A DNA stretch of 64,000 bases, from NCBI GenBank assembly GCA_005784505.1, contig VCAZ01000183.1, forward strand, positions 1-64,000, given 5' to 3'. Each line of letters begins with the position of its first letter. Position 1 is the stretch's first letter. A model generated the notes under the pieces. The model saw only the letters and a program-made list of their open reading frames with translations, searched no databases and had not been told where the DNA came from. This DNA is from Bagarius yarrelli (taxonomy: Eukaryota > Chordata > Actinopteri > Siluriformes > Sisoridae). Of this stretch, positions 35,636-47,077 are shown piece after piece. A program made the position numbers and the translations under genes.

Positions 35636-35747
35636 CAGTTAAATAAACTCAACCAAGCCACCACTGCTGGGCCCCTGAGCAAGGCCCTTAACCCCCAATT
35701 GCTCAGTTGTATAAAGGAGATAAATGTAAGTTGCTCTGTATAAGGGG
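35636..35747 (+). repeat. left part of a SINE interrupted by a CACTA-like element
   Basis: 'accaagccaccactgctggg' and 'aacccccaattgctcagttg' match the intact SINE at 47650. The expected tail '..ggataagggcgtctgccaaatgctgtaaatg' breaks off after 'tataagggg' and resumes at 38860 with 'gggtctgtcaaatgctg'. Confidence 0.8.
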
Positions 35748-36714
35748 CACTGCAAAAAAAGAATTTTTTGAGCTTGTAAATAATGATAGCATAATTTAAG
35801 TGCACTTTACAAACAAATTCTATTTTGTCTTACTTTAAAATGTCACGTTTCATTCAACTGCTGAGTTATATTTACTTAGTCTTTTATGTTTTTTTCGCCC
35901 AATAATATGTAATATATATTGTGTATAATATTTTATATTAAGATAATACAGGAACACTAAGGGAAAGTCACCTCAACTTAATCAATTAATGAAACACGTT
36001 TTTATTGCTGTGCAAACGAAAGGATTTGAGCAGTGGGTCAACATCTATCAGAAAGAGGGAAAAAGTCTGCTAACCCCCAGTTAATCCACATCAACACCCT
36101 GTTCCATCTTATGGATAAAATCAATAACAACCGATGAATATCAATAAAGTTAAACAGAGATGATCCTCCCTACTGAACCTGTACAATACTAATACTCTCA
36201 TACTGTGGTATTAGGTAGACTCTTCTGATCTTGCCAAAATTTATTGTTTATTTTACTTGAATGCATTTGTTAAAAACTTGTCAAATTCCAAATCAATAAG
36301 TTCAGTATATTTATTCAAACTTAGTATTTAATAACGTAATATTTCTAACATATGTTCCACAGATCACAGTCACCTTTAAAGCTTATGCAAGGTGAGTTGG
36401 CAATACATCTTAAACAACACTCATTAACCTTGCAGTTCTATAGATATACATTTATATACACACACATACACAACCACACACATATATACGTCTCAAGATG
36501 TAAACAATGGTCCAGCAGCACTTCTGGTTGCATATTTCTTTATTTGTTAAATACTATATAATTAAATGTTATGATTATTTATGTAAAATTTTCATTTAAT
36601 TACAAATAATACAAATAAAAATGATTTGTGTGCAAGTGTGTGTGTTTGTCTGCGGTTGGCAAAAAAAGTGTTTATTTACTATGTTGTAATCGTGTTACAT
36701 TTTATTTTCATTGT

Positions 36715-37632
36715 CTTAGATCAAAATGAGTTCAGGAGGATAAAAACTGGACCTCCACACTCCAAAGCTCGAGGGTGGGGATGCAGGCATGAGAATTAGA
36801 AGTGTGCTAGATTCACTCAGCCAGGTACATGTATATATTACACAACTGATATCCTTTGCTTCCTGAATTATAAGATATGTAGTTGTATGTTAATCGAGGT
36901 GTACACAATTAATGTTTGCTGCAAATCACTTTTGTTTTTAACAGCAAGTTGAAGATAAGCAAGATGCTGTGATTTACTGCCTGCTTTCCTACCTGGGAGA
37001 ATCATCTGAGGGACACATTGAAGGCTACCAGGTACATTAATAGATTATTATTTAGTTTTGACTTTGGATATGTACAGTACTGCAAAAGTCTAAGGCAGAT
37101 CAGTATTTTCATTCCCCAAAATGATTTTTTGTTATATTTTGTGCTGTAGTTTGTCAGTATGAAATATTAGTTTACATTCCTAAACATTCATTTTGCCATT
37201 ACTAATCCAGTGAAATGTTTAAAAACGTACATGCAAAGCTACCTGAAAAATTATATCAACTGTACCTAGGTAATTAACTTACTGTACAGTATTGTAACCA
37301 CTTTGCACTTATTTGTGAATTTTACAGGATGCCAGCAAAGACACGATTAAAGATTTGAACTTCACTAATCATGTAATGAAGATCACTGTACTGAGCGGTA
37401 CTGCAGGAGAGGATGCCAACCTATCATGATTTTCATTGAGAGAGCTGCAATGCTGTTGGGATGTAAAAATCTCACAAATGCGTGCCTTCTGCTCATTGGA
37501 TTTATTTACTCCCTGACCCTAAGTTATCCTTTAAAGCTAAGAAACATAGATTTGAAGTCTTCAAGAAAATCTTTCTTGGGCTGTCAATTTGTCAATTTCC
37601 TCATTTGTTCAGCAATTTCCAAAATGTTGTAA
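36715..37632 (+). pseudogene. decayed copy of a teleost multicopy SAMD3-like gene
   Basis: Exon-like blocks with splice sites: 36944-37031 ('QVEDKQDAVIYCLLSYLGES' then 'GHIEGYQ'|gt) and from 37329 ('DASKDTIKDLNFTNHVMKIT' then 'VLSGTAGEDAN'), continuing after a frame change as 'FIERAAMLLGCKNLTNACLL' and 'IGFIYSLTLSYPLKLRN' (37426-37550). The order (Y-L-G-E-x-x-E, then I-x-x-E-x-x-x-x-L, then L-x-Y-x-L-x-L-x-Y-P) is that of the C-terminal half of uncharacterised fish proteins often labelled sterile alpha motif domain-containing protein 3-like. Family assignment is from memory of that pattern. It is broken and incomplete. Confidence 0.6.
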
Positions 37633-37989
37633 AAAGCTTTGTTATTGGAAATTAAGCAAGGTTTGTACTACACTTTACTGTTTACAGAAGTTTTTTTTTT
37701 TATTATTACAGTGTTGTATGTATATAATCTGTTTATTTAAAATAAAAGTAGTTAAGGAAAATCTCTTTTTTTACTGAAAAAAATGTATAGTGATACATTA
37801 CAAATTATATTAAATAATGTTTAAATAATATTTAAAGTAAAGGTTACTCAGGATAAATAAAAAAGATAACTGGGACTCATATAGAAAGAATGCAGTACAT
37901 CATAGTATATTTATAAGCATTACTCAAGTAAAGTTTATAAACGGGTCAATTGATTTGAATTATAGGTAATGCTTATAAATATACTATGT

Positions 37990-38690
37990 TCTATAGAGGG
38001 ACCATCGAGAGCATTCTGAGCAGCTGTATCACTGCCTGGTTTGGGAACTGCACCATTTCGTAAGACCCTGCAGAGGACAGTGAGAACAGCTGAGAAGATC
38101 ATCTGAGTCTTTCTTTTCCCTCTATAACAGCATTGTGGACAAAGCTAACAGCATTGTGGACGAGCCCACACATCCCTCACAGTCACTCTTCACACTCCTG
38201 CCCTCTGGAAAAAGGTACCGTAGCATTCGGGCTCTCACAACCCGAATGTGTAACAGTTACTTACCTCAAGCCATCAGGCTGCTCAACACACTGATCTGAA
38301 CTACCTTAACCTACAAATATGCACACACACTTAACCCTCAAGCCATCAGGCTGCTCAACAGAACTGAACTACATACACATTCACATTCAACACAAGTAGA
38401 CTGGAAAAAACAAACAAAAAATAAGCACAATCACTTTATAATGCTATTTGCACAATACTGTTGTTAATTTGCACATTTCATGTCTTACCTCATTTTATAA
38501 TCTGGTTGGCACTATTGAATGTTCTGTCCACACATGCACTTTGTCTATTCTGTCCAATGGCTCTTTGTTGTTTTGTGATTTTTGTGTTTTGTGTAGCACC
38601 GGGAGAAACGTTATCTCATTTCACTGTGTACTGCATCTGCTATATATGGCTGAAATGACAATAAAGCCCCTTGGACTTGAACTTAAATTT
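37990..38690 (+). mobile_element. LINE 3' end (CR1/L2/Rex1 group) inside the CACTA-like element
   Basis: The end of the reverse transcriptase ORF ('ccctctggaaaaaggtaccg', 'aagccatcaggctgctcaac', the last string repeated at 38340) is followed by the 3' tail shared with 1290-1690. It is 5'-truncated. Confidence 0.82.
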
Positions 38691-38859
38691 TTTTAAAATT
38701 TCTAAGTAAACGTAACTTAACCTAATTAATTAAAGCTACTATATATTGTTATTTTTTTTGCTTGGCAAATCTAGGTCAATTTACTAGCCTTTTTTGAGTG
38801 AAAATTGATTCCAAGCTTCTTTTTTTTTTAAGTAAAACCCACTTAAATTTTTTTCAGTG

Positions 38860-38892
38860 GGGTCTGTCAAATGCTGTAAATGTAAACGAAAA
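38860..38892 (+). repeat. right part of the interrupted SINE
   Basis: 'gggtctgtcaaatgctgtaa' continues the SINE tail that stopped at 35747. Confidence 0.75.
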
Positions 38893-38989
38893 AACGAAAC
38901 ACTTAAATAGAGCCATCAATGCAGTCTATGCTGTTTTTAAAGATGTATGAATTATGGGTTGACCCAGGCCACCTTACATATTATTTGCA

Positions 38990-39200
38990 CATTTATTCAA
39001 TGGAAATGTTTCGATTCACACATGCAAATTCTTCTTCAGATGGCGCCTTTATAGCAATGTGTGTGCAGTCGATCGTTCCGATTACATTAGGGAAACCGGC
39101 TATCGCTGCAAATTGCGCTTCAACGTTTGGCTGATCAACTTTATCGAACCTTATATACCTGGTAGACATGCGGATGATCCCGTCCCATACAGATGGCATT
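38990..39200 (-). mobile_element. PIF/Harbinger transposase fragment
   Basis: The minus frame encodes 'FPNVIGTIDCTHIAIKAPSE' followed by 'EEFACVNRN', the HARBI1-type nuclease core with the conserved first catalytic Asp in IDCTHI. It ends in a stop soon after and has no DNA-binding Myb partner nearby, so it is a remnant. Confidence 0.82.
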
Positions 39201-41190
39201 GCTATAGACTAAAAGTTGTTTCAATTTGCACATGCTTTTAAATGTTCTTATTTAATTGCATAATTGATAAAAACATATGATGTCCATTAGCCTATTTATC
39301 AATTACAAATCAATAGCAATAGACTTGTAGAATACTTTGTAGTCTAATGTTTGCAACTTCACTTTATTGCCTCCAAAAGGCGCCAGTGGACAAAAACCAC
39401 AAAAATGAAATAAAAAAAAAGATGTCATTAATAAATTATATCAGCTATTTGGACTATTTTTAACTATGCTCTGTGAAGAAGAGACTACGCAGTATTTAAG
39501 GTTTTTGTAAGGGAGGGGCGCGGCAGTGATTGCATCATCTGTTAGGGAGAGCAGAACGCTGTTCTGGCTGCTGGTGCACGGAATATCGAGGAGTTTAAAA
39601 GCAGCGTGAACCGGTGAGTGTGAAAAGAAGTGTTTATCTGTTCATTTATTTGTGACAAAAGTGATAAACAAAAAAGGACTGGTTTTAAACTCTGAAATGT
39701 TAACGTAGTGTTAATGTGACGGCCAACGCTACTTTTTCCTGTCGGTTAACAGTTAATTTAAAATTATCATTGAAGAAGTTGTGATGGAAGGCATTAAATA
39801 CTTGCCAAAAGCTATGTGCATTCTCTTTGGTCTTACTATCCCAAAACAATAAAGAACATGTTCCAATTCATCCAACAAGTTCTCATCATGTTGGGCCACA
39901 GAATGTTTAAAATGTCCTTTCATATGCTTCAGAGTTTTGCCGTGTTTTTTTTTTTTACATTTGAAAACTGTTCATCTGTTAATGAGTAAACATGGTCATC
40001 TCAAGTTTTAGTCTTGCTTATTCAATTCCAGTCATTCACATAGATATATACTGTGTTCCTATTGCACCAGACAATTTACAGTTAACAAGCAAAAATATTT
40101 GTTTATGCAAAAAAAAATTAAATTAAATGTAATAAAAATAATTTACAAATTACGTGGAATCATATGATTTTTGTTTATAAAACATATCCTCAAAAAAAAA
40201 TCATAATGCAAACCTAAGCTTTTTAGTAAAGACTACTAATGCAAATTGTTTTTGTCTGCTGCACCTACTAAAGGTTCCATGTAGTAATTAATTTTACATT
40301 TCATTCTCTACATTAACAAGGATTATAGAGATTGCTGTGATGCTGACTTGCATATTAAGGAACCTGACTCAGCGGTTAAATATTTTAAGTTAAACAAATC
40401 TCCTGGCCCTTTTAACAAATTTGGAATGATTTCTCCTTTTGGCTGTTTCCTTTTAGGGGTTGCCACAGCAAATCATCTGTCTCCACCTAAGCCTATTCTC
40501 TACATCGTCTTCACTCAATATTTTAGCTGGCGATATGTTGTCCACTCTGGTTAGTAATAATTTATCTGTGAAGAAATTTAACTGTATTTAAACCTTAGAA
40601 ATCAGTCAGTTAGCAGATGACTCTTCTTTATTCTTACAAAACAAAGACCAAATTACTCTGGCTATCTCTCTAATCAATACCTATTGCATACGCCTAACCT
40701 ACTTACAATCCTAACAATCCTTCAAAAAGGGGCATGGCAGCCCTTAAGATGAACCCCAAATTCTTTGAAAACGCTGGATTAGAACCCTGAACCTTAAAAG
40801 AGCTGGACAAGGCAATACCACTGAACCATGAATAATGTTGCCACTAATTATATTGTATTATTATGATATATATTTCTAGTAATATAGTCAGTGTGTTGCC
40901 AAGGGCCTGCTTCAGATGTGGGCAAGGCCAGCAAGTACTGCGATTGGCAATAAAAATGTGCATATTTGTCATGCATCCTTGGACTCGAGAGATAGAGTTA
41001 AATAGAGTGAGAGTTACTCCCCCCCACCCCCTAAAGATCCACAGATATAATACTGTAATTACAAAAAGAGGTAAGCATAATTTAATGTTACATGTTTTTA
41101 ATTGAATTTAGAAGTAGAGAACGTGTGTTTGTTTGGTGTTGTAGAAAAATAAATATACACATATAAACAGTTCAGAGATTTTGGTCTTTT
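39201..41190. other. intergenic DNA downstream of NRDE2
   Basis: No gene recognised. It includes the repeat at 40428-40530 and A/T runs. Confidence 0.5.
40428..40530 (+). repeat. dispersed repeat, copy 1
   Basis: 'cttttggctgtttccttttaggggt' type sequence followed by 'ccacagcaaatcatctgtct' also occurs at 48553-48660 in the same orientation. This is a widespread fish retroelement 3' sequence. Confidence 0.65.
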
Positions 41191-41196
41191 CAATTC

Positions 41197-41202
41197 TTTA
41201 TT
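41197..41202 (-). terminator. candidate NRDE2 poly(A) signal AATAAA
   Basis: AATAAA on the minus strand 195 bases after the NRDE2 stop codon. Confidence 0.6.
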
Positions 41203-41396
41203 AGTGTTTGATGCTCAAAAGGATCTTGTAGGTTGTCACATGCTGTGCCCTTCTCTGTGATGCCGTTTCTGGTTCTGGATTTTCACCAGCAGCATTTACT
41301 TTTGGGTCAAATGGATTGTGCATTATCACATCAACGGACAGTGTGTGTGTGTATGTGAGAGAGAGAGAAAAAGAGAGAGACACAGCAAAAAGGTCT

Positions 41397-44300
41397 TTAG
41401 TCCTCCAGTAGAATGTCCAGTTCCTCTATGGGGGTCCGAAGTCTCAGCTCCTTCTCCATCATTAGATCCAAAACCTCCTGAAGACCATCAGGGAACAAGC
41501 TCACAGCATCCAGATACAGGGCCTACCCACAAACACACACAGACAAAATTAGTGGGATACTTAACACATCATAAACATGCAGATGAGTGGAGATGATTAC
41601 TTACCTTCACCCAGGGGACGTGCTGAAGTGCTCTGTAGAAAATCCCTTTACCTCTTTCTACATCCACATAAAACACCTGAAATCATCATCGCCAAAATCA
41701 CCATTACTATCATCGTTATCATCACCACCACCACCATCGCCATTATCACCACCATCATCATCATATCATCATCAAAACACTTTCTTGATCAGAAGCCATG
41801 GATGAACTCTGAAAGCAAGAGACTCTGCTTTTAAATCTAAGGACTACAGCAAGAGCCAGGGCTAATCTGAAAAAAGGCATTAGGAAAGCCAAGCATGCAC
41901 ATAAACGGTGCATCGAGGAGCACTTCCACAGCAACCCCAGATGCATGTGGAAAGGCATCCAGACCATACAGTTTGAATAGGTAAATGGAGAATGCCATTT
42001 TTACTGCTATTCATCTAGCTCTCACTCACCTGGACAATAATGATGCATACATTCGAATGTTATTCAGTGATTTTAGCTCTGCTTTTAATTCAGTCGTCCC
42101 TAGTAAACTGATTGCTAAGCTCAGTGACCTGAGTATCTGTACATCGATATGCAATTGGAATATGGACTTCCTGACAATTGGACCTCAGTCTGTAAGGTTA
42201 GGTAGTCATACATCCTCAACCCTTATACTGAACACCGGCGTCTTCACGTCACACTTCAAAACACTTCACACATGCCCAACACACCCTCTGCACCCAACTA
42301 TCTGCCATTGAGTGTCTTCACCACAGTAAATGTCTGTGCAAAGCACACAAAATCATCAAGAACTCCTCCCACCCAAGTGACAAACTGTTCAACCTCCTTC
42401 CATCCAGGAGGAGATACACAGTTCGCACAGTTCTACTATTTGCACTTCTGGTAGATGCTAAACATTCATAACCAACCAACTATCTACACCACCATTATCG
42501 CATATGTCGCTAATAGTAACTTTCTTTAGAATGCAGATAAAATGCTTGAAAATGTGTTACTTTTTTTACTTTACTTAGGAGGCCAGGCTGCGGCAGCCAG
42601 TCAGTCATGTCTTAACAGTAAGTTGCTTACTAGTTTGTCAAATACATACCTTACTGTGAAGTTAATAAACAATGACCCTATACGTTTCAATAAATTTCCA
42701 AGATAGCATTAACCCTGTCTCTTAAAGCATGTTACTCATGCTTATCACATCATTCACATCACTTTTCATAAGTCCAGTAACCGCTACAGTCAGTCAAGGA
42801 TTCACCTGCATTGGAATTTACTTGACAGCTGCCAAAGTGATCATTAAAGCCTTATTTGATTAGTTAATATTATTTCTAAGTGATGTAAATGACTGCAGAG
42901 CTTGAGAATATGCTTGTAATACCTGAGGGACAGGAAAGGTCAGAGAACTTATTCCCATTCAATCTTATGCCTGGAATGTAGGCTAAATAAGAGTAGCAGG
43001 ACAAAGCAAACAAAAAAAACCTCGAGGTTATACGTTTATCAGCAGGCTTTTGCAGACGGGAGCAGGAAAAATGTTTTCTGTTTTGCTGTAGAAATGTGAA
43101 CAATTCATTAACTCAGAATCACACTAGAAATTAGATATATTTTATATTTAGTTTATGTATATACTGTATTCTACAGTACCAGTCAGTAAAATGTGTGGAC
43201 ACGAAAGGGAAGCGTTGACTCCTAATTATGACTCCTACTGTACTATATTATTAACACAAAAAGAATACTAACACAAAGTTTTTTTTACTCCCTGATATCA
43301 GAATTGGCCACCAAAAACCTATATCTGTTGGGCTCTAATGATCATCACTATCATCATCATTACAATAATCATCATCATCACTATCAACACCATTATCACA
43401 TTATTACCAACACCATTTTCATCATCACCACCACAACACTAGAATTAAATTAATCTTCACCATAAATTTGAGAAAGCATCTCCATAGAAGAGGGCATTGA
43501 GCACCGGCCTCTGTTGTCACAGCAACCTCAAACAGTGAGCGGATGCGGTTACAAAGCCCGGTCTCTGGGAAAATCGGGAGAGACTCAGCTGGGAGACCTG
43601 ACCTAAACATACATACACACACATACAAACACAGATGTTCTGTTACATTGCGGTATAAATCCACATCAAGTTTACTCTGTAATGTTTTATTAGACAATAT
43701 GCTTGTGCTGTAAATAAGTAGTGGTGTGTGTGTTTGGGACAGGCCCATATTTTACCGCAGCACAGAGTCGACCCTTTTCTGCCTTTGCTGTTCGGATGTT
43801 AGCATAAACAGGCGGGGCAAGATGCTCTGGTTGCCCCTGGTTACAGCGTGTAGGAACCGTCGGGTGTGGGCGGCGTTGTGGTAGTGGGTGTCGACCTGTA
43901 GATAGAGCCTCCACATGAGGGAGCTGTAGGGCAGCAGTGTGAGTGCGTCATTTAGCACTGATCTCATACGCCGCAAAGGAACGGCCTTACACTGGAGTGG
44001 TGATGTAGCAGTGCCACATGCAGGACGCACACAGCCTCGCGCTGCTTACTGCACAGCGTGTTGTCTCTCGCCTGAATGAACACTGCGTTGGCTGCCTCCA
44101 CCCCCACCGTCAAGTACTGGAACAGCCCGAAACAGCCAATCAAAGCAAAGTTTTTCTCAGATTTCCCATCCTCACAGAGGGAATGTTCGTATGCTTTGCG
44201 TGCCTTCAGTATGGCCATAGCGCTGACCTCTCCTGGGAATGGCCTGTAGGTGGCAACTTCTGCTAGCGTAGTTAGGATGTAAACTGCCCGAGAGGACATA

Positions 44301-47030
44301 GCAGGAGGGGGTGTGGTCTTAACACACAAATGTTCCATTTCTAATTGTGCGTACAGAAGACAGAGGCGGCAGAGGGCAGAGTTACATAAACCTGAAGCCC
44401 CGCCCAATGTGAGGGCAGAGTCAAAAACCCTGCGTGCTTCATCAATGTTGCCTAACAGCCACTCCACATGAGCGTATTCGCGCCACAGCAACAAAGAGCT
44501 ACGGTTCTCCTGCTGCTTCAGTAACCGCTTCAAAAAACGCTTACTGCACTTTCCCTGCACCCTACTGCTCTTCGTCTTCCCACTACGCACATACTGCAGC
44601 ACCTAAAACACACACACGCAGGAGAAATTAACAGAGATGTAAAGAGATGAGAGAAGTGATATTAGATATCAATGATCAGATGGGAATAGACCTTGAGTTT
44701 CTCATACTGCATCCAGCAGAGTGTAAGTTCTGTTCTGTCCTGAGCTGAAAACAGTGGGAGAGTCTGTTCCATCAAATTCCTGACAAACTCCTCCCCCTGT
44801 TTATAAAGCCCCACCCTCTTCTTGCTAGAGTTGCACTGAGAGGTCATGTGACCCACAGAGCTGACTCCAGTGACTGGAAGGTCAAGAGAGGTCAAAGGTC
44901 TCTCAGGGTCAAGGGTCTCATCCAGCAGGGCTGTGTCATCCAAGAGGGTGGAGTCGTCCACAAAAAGGCTGGATGAAGAAGAGGCGGAGGCAACAGGCAC
45001 TCCTAAGAAATTAAGGAAATAGAGAAAGAGATGTAGACGCAGTTCCTGTGACTCGACCCGGATCAGAGATGGTCCAATATCGTCAAACAGAACCTGCACA
45101 GGTAAGACACACCAGGTCACTGTCTGTCTGCCTTCATCTGTGTGTGTGCATATGACTGACTGGGTCAGACCTGTCTCTCTGGATCCTCACACTCCTCCTT
45201 AAATTGGTTGGTGGTTTTGTCCAATGGTCTCCATGGTAACCAGTAGTTGGCTTCCCGCCATGACTCCACGTCCAGCCAGATCCTCCACCTGGGCTGGGTT
45301 TTATCCTGGATTCCATCTTCTTCATGCTTCATCATCCTTCCCTATCAAAACAACATACTGTGGACCCTATCAGGTCTGTGTGTGTGTGTGTATGTGTGTG
45401 TGTGCGCATGCGTGTGTTTGTATACCTGTCTCAGATGTTTGTATCCATCCCCCCCTTTCCTGCTGCTTCATCCAGGTTCTCCAGCCTCTGGCCCCGTGCT
45501 CCCCCACCCTTGCCTCACCACTGTCCCAGAATGGTTCAAAGAACTCCACCTACACACACACACACATCTGTTTACATGTGTTGTAAACTTACAGAAATTT
45601 GTGTGCGTGTGTTTACCTGCTGTTTGGTGGTCAGGTCTGTGACATTGTTGGGTTTAAATAAGGTGAACTCAATCAGAGCTTGTAAAAGACACACAGCTTT
45701 CTCAGAGTAACCCGCCTGCCGCAGGAAGTGACACTGACGCACAAACAGTTCTGAAACACACACATGCAAACACACACACCTACTATTATGAGCAATCCAG
45801 ATGCTGATGGAGCGACTGCTATGATTAGGACATCACTCTGTGTTGAGTTAATTGGTTATTTGGTCCTCACCTAGCAGGTGGTGTTCTGTCTCTGGCAGCG
45901 GCAAGTGAGACGTCAGCTGCCCGTCCTGTACCGCACTGAGCGTGCTCAGACACTTTCTGTATACACCAGTCACCATGGAAACAGAGAAGGAGCTGATGTG
46001 GCTCTGTGTGAACTGGATGTAATTTCTCCAAACAGAGGTGCTGTTAGGGTGAAGGAACACCACCTTTTTCCACTCCTTCAACTGTGTTGTGGTATCCCAT
46101 AATACTCTGCCCAGCCGAAGACGCTGCAGCTCCAGCTCCACATTGCCGGGGTTAGCCTGTAGTGCCCGCTCCACCACACTCAACTTCCTGTCCCACAAAG
46201 CACGCTCAGACTCTGCCCCCTGCCCCAGGAGGGAGCCATTTGCCTCGTCCTGCACACACACACACACACACACACATTACAGTTCTTTGCTTTAGTAGCA
46301 GGACTATTGCAAGTCACATCGTGGCCAGGGCAAGTAAATAGAACAACACGAACACACCTGAAACTGGAGGAAGTCCAGCCACAGCTTCACATCGGTGGGT
46401 GTTTCCCTTAGTCTCTTGTTGAAGTCTTCCACTCGCACCTGTAATATGTTTGGCAGAGGTGGCAGGGTCTGACCTTTGAGCTCTGGTTGACCTTTTCCCT
46501 CCAGCCACAGCGTAGTTGCAGGGTCATACACTCGGAGTGGATCGGAGAGGGTTCTGGTTTGAGGGGCGGAGTCTGACTCCTCCTCGCTGGGGGGGAGGGG
46601 TATAAATGAAGCGGGGTTAGTGGCTGGGGTGGGATCTGTGGGAGGGGCTAGAAGCGGAACTTCAAAGCGAAGAAGTTGGTGGTTGGATTTAGAGAAATAA
46701 CGCTCGCCACCCTTTTCTTTCGTTTTTTTTTCCTGGGTGAAAATTTCCCAGCACACACCCTGGGTCTTGCTGTTTAATCCGAGAGCAGTCCCAGCCTTTC
46801 TCTTATACCTGCATACATAAATACAGAACAGAATGATTTAAACCATAACTATCTGCCCGAGAGACAGACAGCCAGGCAAGACAGGCGTACCTGGAGATGT
46901 GTGCTCTGTACAGTGATTTGTACTCCCAGTTTGCAGGGTCGGACTTCCTGTCCATGTAGAAGAGCTTCTCACTGGGGCACTGAAGATCATCAAGCCACAA
47001 AACTCCACCTAAATTAGTCAAGTCCTCCTG

Positions 47031-47077
<47 letters not shown>

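Larger units (their letters stand above)
35748..38859. mobile_element. 3.1-kb CACTA/EnSpm-like element carrying gene exons
   Basis: The ends are CACTGCAAAAAAAGAATTTT and the reverse complement of CACTGAAAAAAATTTAAG. Three G residues flank each side, consistent with the 3-base target duplication of CACTA elements, and the insertion splits a SINE whose two halves join cleanly when it is removed. Poly-A-rich CACTG termini are typical of fish EnSpm-type elements. No transposase is visible, so it is non-autonomous. Inside lie exons of a decayed SAMD3-like gene (about 36720-37630) and a LINE 3' end (37990-38690). Confidence 0.72.

Noticed and set aside
45171..45341. Alternative acceptor inside NRDE2 exon 9 that would avoid the stop
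   Set aside because: It would need use of an AG after several nearer AGs and would delete the conserved acidic stretch; one extra base explains it better.
44018..46295. Several + strand open frames of 65-130 codons
   Set aside because: Shadows of NRDE2 exons on the other strand.
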